Source of the DNA: Norana najaformis
Lineage: Eukaryota > Annelida > Clitellata > Crassiclitellata > Hormogastridae
Assembly: GCA_964023275.1 (NCBI GenBank)
Contig: OZ029921.1
Location: 15,541,306-15,605,305 of the forward strand
Direction: 5' to 3'
DNA length: 64,000 nt
Below the pieces are notes generated by a model that saw only the letters and a list, made by a program, of their open reading frames with translations, made no database searches and was not told where the DNA came from. This document shows, piece after piece, positions 55,071 to 64,000 of the stretch (its first letter is position 1; each line of letters opens with the position of its first letter). Position numbers and translations under genes: made by a program.

Positions 55071-56994
55071 CCTAGTGCGGTTTGACGCCACAAGTCTGCA
55101 TTGATTTCTCGACATCGACATACAAGAGTGAAACATCAGTCATATGCTTGTCCCTAGCCTTTTAAAGAACTCATCTGTCCTCTTAAATTCACGTATGTTA
55201 ATTTACGATGAACTTATTTGCAAACCATGAGTAAGCCCTACGAAAGTAAAACTGAAAAGGAAATTATATAGAATCATGTCTTTTTATAATGGCAATAAGC
55301 AGTACCAACCAATCGGGTAAGTCGAAAATGGTTAAATAGACAGCAACAACGAAAAGACTGATGCGAAATAAAATTCCTATACATCACTACGAGGCTTCAA
55401 GCGCCCATCATGCTGACCTTGTTAGATGAAAAACTGATGGATTTAAGCAAATGTATTTGAAACGTCATATAGTGTTCTCTTCGGATCTCAGTTTAATACA
55501 AAGAAGCCTAAAGGCTTGCAAAGCCATTTGGCAAACCAGATTATAAAGATGTTCTAGTTTGATACGTGTTTCCAAGACGTATCTCTAATCGCATATTCAC
55601 AGTTGTTGGCGTAACTTTTTCATATTGTATACTGAAATCACAGCTGGATACTTACATATGGTAAATCAAGTCAAGCGATTTCTTCGAACGAGCAGCAACC
55701 CGACCAATGCTTCCATCCAACTGAAGTCTGCTCACTGAAATAGGATGTTTAATATGTGCAATTGCCTACATGTAGCTGCCTGTTGTACTGGGTGACGCTT
55801 CCTATTGCGTTTCAGGAAATTTCCAGTAGTTTTCCTTGTAGCAAATTCTGGTTTAAGCCAGTGTCTGTTCGTCGTCAATGTCAATCAAATTTCTTAAAGA
55901 ACAAAATATGATGGGTCACATGATGACAATTGAACACTTTGACTGACATACGGCACCCACTCTTGAGTATTAAGACGCTGATCAAGTATAAACAACTAAT
56001 GACAACCCTGGTCAAGTACGTCTGCTGGTCAGTGAAGAATGTTCACCCTCAACCGCTATAAGACGCCGCTGTCTTCATCACGCGCTCTCGTCAGAAGGAT
56101 CTACAGCAAAGATATGAAATATATGTGAGACAATAATGACGGCATGAGACAAATATACACTGAAATATAGAAGGACAGTGAGAGAAAGAGTGAGACAGAG
56201 CAGGAAGCTAAATGAGAAAAATAAGTTTAAACCCTAAACTATTTCCATGCATACCCGGTTTAAATTGCACGCGAAGCAGATGATTTAACTACCCTAGACG
56301 CTTTAAACAACTGTTGGGACTTAAATCGGTTAGTCCCCAGTCCACGGGACGCTTTTATGTAAACCTGTTAACTTTCATTATGTTACCAGTTAATCGCCAC
56401 ACACTCTAACATGAATGAGCTGCTTAAATGGATATTTTATATTTTACCTAACTGTAGATTCTTAAAATATAAAGATGTTTATTCTATAGTGCTTGTTTCT
56501 GAAATTTGAGAAGCATTTATGACAAATACAGTAATGGTCGTTACTGTATTTAAGTACTGACCTAGGCTTTTGGGGTGATTTTGTTTGTCTTTAATCATTC
56601 TTTCCTCCTTTCCTTCTTATGCTTGTGGTTTTTCTGATTTATCGAAATTCGATCCGGCTTCTTCAACGAATTATGATTTAGACCATCGCTGGTTCCTTTG
56701 GCACTATGATAACGGCGCTATGCAAGTACTGAGATTACGTTAAATTAGATTATAACGCCTTGCTTGTCCGTTCAAGACATTTAACTCTTTGAAAAAGAGA
56801 GGCATGTACTAGGCTGGCAATCAGGCCAGACATATAGACAGATAAATATGTATACAGCCATATCCAGTCCCGGAAAATTACTGCTAGTAGCACTTCTGGA
56901 ATGGACTGAAATAAAAATGCATGAATGCAAAAAGGAAGAGGTTAACGCAGTTTGTCAGACTTTTGAACAATGCAATAAGGTCACAACATGGTTC

Positions 56995-56997
<3 letters not shown>
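55071..56997. other. No gene recognised
   Basis: AT-rich intergenic sequence between the LTR-like segment and the right duplication copy. No motif or exon is supported. Confidence 0.45.

Positions 56998-57042
<45 letters not shown>
56998..57042 (+). repeat. (TA)n microsatellite
   Basis: About 22 ta units. A second pure TA tract of similar type lies at 54219-54303. Confidence 0.95.
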
Positions 57043-57047
<5 letters not shown>

Positions 57048-59870
57048 CATATAATGGCTTACGGATAGAGTTAATCACGCGGCATTTCATCACGCAAAAC
57101 TTCATCACCGACGGTTAATTACTCACTCCGTTAATAACGCAACATTTAGTCAGGCGACATTTAATCACGTCAGAGACTACAAAAGACAGACTTTCAACAA
57201 GCACTCAGCTATCAACTCTGGATGGTAGGCCCTGATCCGTATTGGTTGGGCTCTACGTGTGTGCAGCAGCCTGCCACTGATGATGTTTTAGTTATCTGAT
57301 CATTGTAAGATTATAGACGCTAAACATTTGTTGTTAAGGAACTTTATCATCACTTAGGCTAGCGTTGTGAGCGTATCATACACTTTAGCTTGAAGCGGTG
57401 CTTTGCAAATCTTTTAATTACAGTTGCAGTTACAGTGTCTTCCCACCAATTCATGATATTTGTAAAGAGACTCCATGGTGTGTTTTGTCTTCAGTTTAAG
57501 AGTTTTATTCTTCGTTCTTATTTCCGCCTCTTTTGACTATATCACGCGTGGTGTTTACAGTTTGCTATTTTACTGCATGTTTCACTTGTACACCAAAAAA
57601 TTCCCTAATGGCAATAAAAATCCACTTCATTTGCGTGAAAACTTGCTCGAGGTTGAAATAATCCTGTAATTAACAGACTGAATCCCACTGTGACTTTAGG
57701 AATGGTATGTCATATTTAGGCTTAGCTACAAACACTTGCATATATATACATAATCAGCAGGTAGCCTACATGTTTTGAAGAATTAGGTAGGTCTTGTGGT
57801 GTCCTTGTAAGAAAGAGATAAAAATCTTCTATTAACATATTGTTTTTCATTCTGAAAATCGAGCTTGTGTAACTGAACGTGTTGTAAGCAAAATACTGCG
57901 GGAGAGATAGAAGATGATAACTTGCTAACTATATTTTTACCATTGTATTCCCGTCTAGCCAAGCAGTGGATCAAATTCTATGCTTGTAAGGAAACAGTTT
58001 TTCATACAATTCTGTAAAATTGTGTCAACAACAGGACAGAATTGTGTGTGAATTTGTTGATTTTGTGACACAGCTTGCTGTCTTATAATGGTCAGAAATT
58101 AGCTGTAAATCTGCATGTAGTTTCGTTACACTGTCTAAAAGAACCATTTTGAACAGCAGAACCTCAATGAATGTTGAAGAAAAAGATTATCAAAATTAAT
58201 GGTTTAAGATTTTAAGTGCTATCAGTATTGAACTTCTATAATATTATAATGTTTTTTTCTTGTAGCCCTATTTATTGGGTGCTAACATGTAAAGGCAAAC
58301 AAAAGTCAATGAAACTAAGCTACTGTAAATGAAAAACTTAAGGTTTGTACACGGTGACTGTTAGAAAAGGCGCTCAGACCGTCAAGGGAATAATCCGCGT
58401 TACAAGACGAGTACTTACGAAGCTGCTACCGTCTCACATAAACGCGCTGAAAATTGGAGGAAAACTTTATGGAATAGGTTGCCTAGCAACATCCGACATG
58501 GAACTCCTTGTTTTTCTTTACCTGCATTCCGTAAGTGCTAGAAAACCATTCTGTTGTGTCGTGGTTTTTTGTTATCAAGTCGGCAAAGGCCCTCTGATTT
58601 GTTTCGTCGTTCGCACATTGACCTGCCGAATGTGCAGCAACATTTGAGACCTGCGCTGTGGTATTTTTAAGAATGCTCATCTATCGGGCCTAAACTAAAA
58701 TGCCAAAAATCGTGTTGTGTGAAAAGAAAAAGACTAAACGGAGAAGTTAAATTTATAATAAGATAGTCTCTAGTTTGTCTTTTGAAATGTCCATAGAAGA
58801 CATCCGCAAGGAATTACTTTCTTCGAACACTCTTTCCCCTTGTCTTCATTTGTCCGCATTTGTTCCCCATCCCCTTTGCGAACGTTTGCACTCCAGCGGA
58901 ACATTAAGACCTTTATTGATCTTGCAGGGCTAACTGAGCTATGTAGGGGGAACTTTGTTATTGCCGCATTCAGCAGGAGGACTCTAATAACTTAGATCCA
59001 ATGTAGGTACGGATCGCTGTCTGACTGAAGTTGGTATTTACGACACAGGTTGTACTGAAATAACACTGTGTACCAAATCTAGAACATAGAAGTCTAACTA
59101 TGCTAGAAGATGTAGCAATGAGCGAAATCTAATCTTGAGTTAATCCGATCGCTCACAAATTGTCGGCCCGTCAGAAAATTGTTGTGCGCGCAATCTTCAA
59201 ACGTTGAGCGCCCGCATGCGAGCGCAGCTTAGAGGGTACATTGCAGGTCTGGAGCGCATCTGATGAGTCTCTCTTAAACAGGCTCTATATCAATATGTGA
59301 TTACAACTGCAATTACATCCCGGTCATTGATAAGGAGTTGTAAATTTCAGCCAGAAAGATTTCTGACGCTAATATTTACCCGTCAGTCATAGCTACTGGA
59401 ATTTTTGCCTGGTTCAGGCGAAGCCGATTTGTTTCCTTCTTCTGAAAGTTTGCTTAGTTTGTATATTTTCGAAGCAACAGAAAGCTCGTGATAAGGTTGC
59501 GAATGCGATAACATCAAGATAATAAGCACAGACTTGAACAATGAATACAGCAGTTTTAACATAGTTTTATTAAACATATAAAAAGCAAAGCACTATAAGC
59601 TACAAGGAAATGTTTAGAAACTTCAGAAATACTTGCAATTAGAGTTCAGGAAAGTTATTAAAATAAGATTTCAACTTGTGTAATAGAATTTTTTTAATTT
59701 GACTGCGTTAACTTTAAAGCCCAATTAGCTGGTTTAGGCAAAAATACTTTTTAATATCGAGAACTTGAATATTTGAATTAATTGCAACTTCGTTATGCAG
59801 TGTTGATTTTGTTAAAGTAAAATGTTTCAATTCGCTGTTAATCCAAGAAATAACTAGAACTTTCCATGTA

Positions 59871-59876
59871 TTTATT
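59871..59876 (-). terminator. Likely polyadenylation signal of granulin gene E
   Basis: AATAAA on the minus strand, about 100 bases after gene E's stop. The matching place in gene D has changed and lacks the hexamer. Confidence 0.55.
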
Positions 59877-59977
59877 GCAAAGCCTGCTACAAAGCATTCT
59901 GGTTTATGCAGAAACGAATGTCGTGTATTGAGTGAAGTCAATAAACAGAATTCCGTGAACGGTGGAGCTTCTTCCAT

Positions 59978-62205
59978 TCAGTTTTCCTCATCGACAGAAC
60001 TAAACAACGAAGCTCCATCCCGGTTGGTTGGAGTCGATTTGGTGGCAACGACAGTCTTCCACTCAGCGGTCGAAAACCCCGATACACATTTGAACGCTCG
60101 CGAGTCACAGACGGAGCAGCGAGGGCAACAGTGATAGCCATCAGAACAACAAACATTCTAAAAAAAATTAAAGGTCACAAATTTTATTCTTATTCAAGAC
60201 GACCATCAGATATCGAATTTCCTATTGCTCGAGAACTTCTGTTGCACTTACTATTACGAGATGAAAACTTTTAATCTCATCTAATGACTCCTAAAGCGCC
60301 GTTCTCATAATGCCCAAGGCATCAGTTGATGGTTGCTTCAAGTCGAAATCGCGGTCAATGAATATAAATTGTTGGAAAAGCCGGGTATTCTTCTGACTTT
60401 TGATGAAAGAGTTTCGTAATAATGTAGCTATTCGATTTGCATGCAAGCCGTCCAAAACTTATTAAGTTACTTAGGTCATGAGTGACATGTGTTTATTTCA
60501 TACAGTGGTCATGCTCGATTGCCTAGTTATGTGACATGCTATTATTTCATAACATTGCATATTACAATGTCGCTACAAATACGTTGCAATGCGTAAAGCG
60601 GTACCTGAAAACATTTACATAATTGCAAGAAGTGATAAAAATCGCATTAAGTGAATCTTGAGAAATTGAAAAGCTTACGTTTGGATATTGGCAACATCTG
60701 TATGACCCGGAAAATGTCCTGCAGCACGCAGACAATCCAACGCAGGTAGCACCATCTGGACAGACCAAGTTCTCCGGTGTTACAGTCTCAGTCGAGCTCA
60801 CAGGAGCTTGTAGTTTCTTGGCCCAGGGAATCGTTTCGTTATTTATGGCCTGAACACACTGCTGCTTCACGCCATCGCACGAATAGCCTTGTGGACAACA
60901 GTGGATGTTATCGGAACAACAGGTTGCCTAAGACCAATATTCTTAAAAATGTAATTTGTAGGCCACAAAACTAAAAAATATATCGTAACTAGAGTATGAT
61001 ACAGCAACAGCGTACATTCTTTCTCAGTTTGGCCAGTAACGGCAGGTGGAATCAGCCGAATAAGTGAAAGTCACGTTTTTGAGTAAGTGGAAGAATTTTT
61101 GAAGGACTTTGTAAAAACGCAGAAGATAGGCCTAAATATATTTTGTATCCCTTAGAGAAACTGAGTCGACTAAACACAAATGAAATGCAGAGCGCAAGTC
61201 AAGAGACCCAAATGTGCATGCATCAAGATATAGTACATGTGTTTTAAACTGAAGATGACAACCTGCAACATTTTAAGAAAATCTTTTACTTAGAGCTATA
61301 CTAAAACAGCAGAGCAATTGCAAGTAACTAACCTGTTTTAATAGGCATTTTTATGACTAAATATGTTATTAAACATTAGTAATATATTCTATATAGTGTA
61401 CTTGCTAACACTAGTTTTCCAGCCGAATGCTGAATGTGGCGATCATGTCATTGCATAGCAGCGGGTACGAGATACTAGAAATGTCTTTCCGTCTCCATCT
61501 CGACAGCATAATCTCTGGTTAGATTCTTTAAGAAGCTTTCCTTTTTTATGTGGAAGACTCTTTTGTTTCGCAAATCGTATGGAAAATCATATGGCGCCAT
61601 TAATTTTATACTTCTGTTAAGCGCCTTTGAAGCTGCTTTGCTATTGAACTGCATTATATAAATTGTCTCTTTACATAGCATCACATAACATTGAGATGAG
61701 CCGCGCGCTAGTTTAGCAAAGTTGTTTGTCTGATAGAATGCCAATATTCAGAGGTTGACAGTTCGAATCTTCTCTAGAGTAGAAATATGTCTAAAGATTT
61801 CTGTCCCCTGAGGCTTTTAAAGCAACTCTAGTATAAAGTCGTCTTAAATGTTTGCGGGAAAGATGAGACGATCAGGCGATTACACATGCAACTGGTTACC
61901 CGCCCTTATACATCGAACTGAGAAAATTAAATCGCTAACATTTCATAACCATTATTGTCTCTTAGAAATGGCTTAAGAGACTGGTCGACTAGTATTATTT
62001 GAATCCATTCCATAGCCATACTTACGCGAGCAAACGGACAGCATCCCCAATCATCACCAAGTTTGCAGCAAGTGTGATCGACTGGACACTTGGAGACGCG
62101 ATTTGGACAAACGATGCCTTCGTCTGCCTGAGCAGCAGCATAGAACAACTTCTCAGCCTCTCCCCCTCCCAACATCACAACCAGCAGCAGAACCAGGAAA
62201 ACCAT
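59978..62205 (-). CDS. Granulin gene E: secreted two-domain granulin, tandem copy of gene D
   Basis: On the minus strand, exons 62205-62026, 60927-60679 and 60157-59978 give 202 residues; introns are phase 0 (gtaag donors; acceptors ctag in both). Exon 1 differs from gene D's at 2 of 60 residues; exon 2 at 16 of 83; exon 3 has a four-residue longer tail. Signal peptide 1-17; domain 1 about 33-84 with 12 cysteines; domain 2 about 116-167 with 13 (CCPRCSVC extra; the first half is normal, CPDGATC-x5-CC, unlike gene D). Linkers carry NNETIPWAKK and SGFSTAEW. The tail ends SVDEEN and there is no third domain. Upstream tttttctttcctgacaacag could be a 5' UTR intron acceptor. A LINE starts about 230 bp upstream of the ATG. 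Confidence 0.93.
61709..61775 (+). other. tRNA-like sequence, in intron 1 of gene E
   Basis: tagtttagcaa near 61709-61720 resembles an A box and gttcgaatc at 61761-61769 matches the B box core. It is the counterpart of 51795-51865, with the better B box here. I cannot draw a proper cloverleaf. Confidence 0.3.
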
Positions 62206-62434
62206 TTTCTGTTGTCAGGAAAGAAAAAGTACATCATTGATTTTATTCACAACGAAACATTTTCATAAAGATATTCAGAAAACCTTGCATAAATTAAAGT
62301 GCATTTGAAAAGTCAAAATTCATATTAACAATCGTGCTTCTTGTATTCGTCCGATTCAGAAGAGTTAAAGCTACTGTTGCGACCATTTTATGTATGATGC
62401 AGCAAAACGCCAGATAATGGGAGCAGTTACTTTT

Positions 62435-62710
62435 CCTAGGTCCATGGAGTTGAGTATGCGATTGTAAACTGCAAGTAATGCGGTTTCAGTGAATGACATT
62501 TGCGGTTGGCAGACTGGAATGGAAGGTACAGGATCTGGAAGAAAAGACGACTATTCAGACGACTGGCAACTACTTTCTCCAGGGTTTTGAGAAGACAATG
62601 GAGAACAGAGCTGGGGCGATAGTTTGATAGATATAAAATTAAAAACAAGAGATGTTTTTAAACACAGGGTAAACAATGGCATAAGCGAAACTGGTGAAGA
62701 GGCAGCCTTC

Positions 62711-62760
<50 letters not shown>

Positions 62761-63700
62761 GACGGCTAAGGATGTGATAATTGGTCCAAAGACGTGGAAA
62801 CATTCTTGTAAAAAGGCGGTAGGAATGAGGTCCAAGGCACATTGTTTCTTTCAGGAGATGATAAAATGAGATTACGAATCTTAGATTACCAATCTTAGTC
62901 AAGGTTGTTGGTTGCAGCAAAGTGAGAACCGATGGATGGGATTTAGACTATGAGCGAGATTAGATGAGCGAATGTTGGCAAAGTTGAGTATTAGGGCCGA
63001 GATATTGTCAGAAGAAAAGCGGAAGAACCTGTGGGCATGAGAAGAGTGCGATGAAGATTCCGCGCCTCAGATTCAGGTCTACTGCTGTTGCGTGTGTTAT
63101 AAGTGCTTTAAATAGACAAATAAGAGCTAGGTAATATATTGCATTTGTCACGGTACAGGATCCTGTTTGCCGCTTGCCATAACAATCTAGAAGAAGAGAA
63201 AAATTTAAATGACAACTAAGACAAGAATAGAGATTTCTGTAGCCAACACCTCTCAGTTGTATTTCGGTTGTTCAAGGGCTGGAAAAGGCCTGCTGTAACC
63301 CTCGTAGACTTAGCAGGAATGGATTTCAGATTTTTAGGATTTCAGAATAAATTGAATTTAGTTGGATGTCAGCTTTGAAGGTAGAAACGATGAGCATTTT
63401 CCAAATACCATCAGTGATGAAAGAGTAAGTAGGCGTCTTATGGTGGAAAGACACTTGAGTAATGGCAGCACAGTCACAAAAATAGGACTCAGAAGGGGAG
63501 ATACTCGTAACAGCAGAACACCTGGACCAGGTTATAAGATCAAGTGTATGGCCCATGGTATGAGTTGGGAATGATACGTGATGCATAAGATCACAGCCAT
63601 ACAGGAGATCAAGGAATGTTTTGACGCATATCCCAGAGTATCTACATGTATGAGTATATTAAAGTCTCCTGCCGTCATCATTCAGAAAAAGAAGAAATCA
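62435..63700 (-). mobile_element. CR1/L2-like LINE with endonuclease and start of RT
   Basis: On the minus strand, 63690-63330 reads GDFNILIHVD, then after a frameshift TFLDLLYGCDLMHHVSFPTH and GHTLDLI, the end of an APE-type endonuclease. After a decayed linker, 62850-62435 reads DLIPTAFLQECFHVFGPIIT, an inserted (CT)n tract, then LSNYRPSSVLHCLLKTLEKV and ASRLNSRL, the beginning of the reverse transcriptase. The rest is missing at the 3' side. Several frames are used, so it is dead. It lies upstream of gene E in the same orientation. Confidence 0.8.
62714..62758 (+). repeat. (GA)n microsatellite inside the LINE
   Basis: About 22 ga units interrupting the reverse transcriptase frame of the surrounding LINE. 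Confidence 0.95.
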
Positions 63701-63839
63701 GGAATTGAAGTAATGACTGAAATTCAGAAAAAATAGTCAGATAAGAAAAGGGAGGGCGAACTGCACACATTAACGAGAATGAGGCGCGGATTTCTCTGCC
63801 TGACTCTTGGATCTTGACCCGGAACCGAACCCTTTTGCC

Positions 63840-63935
63840 TATCGATTTTGTTTTGACTGAGCGCCTGTGAATAAGCTGGTCCCCGCGGCGCGGCTTTTGT
63901 TGGGCGCTGTAGAAATCTTGGGATTACGATTACGA
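63840..63935 (+). mobile_element. LINE 3' end with (TTACGA)n-like tail
   Basis: gagcgcctgtgaataagctg, then gttgggcgctgtagaaatc and ttgggattacgattacgag. This is the same 3' end seen at 10025-10105 and 53485-53540, here with its simple-repeat tail intact. Confidence 0.55.
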
Positions 63936-64000
63936 GATCAGGGTAGCAATAAAGCTTTCAAATGACTTTGGAGTTGGAATAGGTGAAGGAAAGTGAGCAA

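Larger units (their letters stand above)
57207..62400. repeat. Right copy of the ~5-kb segmental duplication (contains gene E)
   Basis: Collinear with 47766-52600 from ctatcaactctggatgg onward. Unique insertions are seen in the 58700-59400 stretch compared with 49100-49800, where the two copies differ most. The strings gcttagtttgt and cgaagcaacagaaagctcg (59451 and 49890) bring them back into register before the gene. Confidence 0.85.

Overview
This is animal (metazoan) nuclear DNA, AT-rich, with spliceosomal introns (GT..AG), long non-coding stretches, microsatellites and many degraded transposons. I cannot fix the phylum: granulins plus CR1/L2-like LINEs, hAT-type elements and a Polinton-like polymerase remnant suit an invertebrate such as a sponge, mollusc or annelid.

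The host-gene content I can support is a cluster of five secreted granulin genes, assembled here from exons and splice sites. Two three-domain genes lie on the + strand (A, 6863-11428; B, 28778-34536). Three two-domain genes lie on the - strand (C, 37358-40698; D, 50408-52295; E, 59978-62205). In all five, exon 1 encodes a signal peptide plus the front half of granulin domain 1. Every later intron is phase 0 and cuts a granulin domain at the same place, between its third and fourth Cys-Cys pairs, so internal exons carry the back half of one domain, a linker and the front half of the next. The - strand genes stop in the linker after domain 2 and so lack domain 3. D and E are a tandem duplication of about 5 kb that includes flanking DNA.

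The rest is mostly mobile DNA. Region by region: 1-6.8 kb, LINE scraps and simple repeats; 6.8-11.4 kb, gene A with a hAT-type element (8122-9691, perfect 8-bp target duplication) in intron 2; 11.5-28.7 kb, LINEs, a Ty3/gypsy gag remnant, a ~185-bp tandem repeat and a short hAT-type MITE with a perfect target duplication; 28.8-34.5 kb, gene B with a Polinton-like DNA polymerase B remnant and LINE pieces in its introns; 35-41 kb, a second copy of the MITE and gene C; 40.7-43.1 kb, a 2.36-kb terminal-inverted-repeat element carrying a long protein gene broken by one stop codon and ending about 46 bp upstream of gene C's start codon; 43.9-46.0 kb, a LINE split by a 1-kb inverted-repeat element that carries exactly twelve 38-bp repeats; 47-62 kb, genes D and E and their duplicated flanks; 62.4-63.7 kb, a LINE with endonuclease and reverse transcriptase pieces.

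The most interesting items are the granulin cluster (domain loss correlated with strand, extra cysteines, conserved linkers, uneven exon divergence between D and E) and the 2.36-kb element, whose family I could not name. All calls come from reading the sequence by eye; no database search was run.
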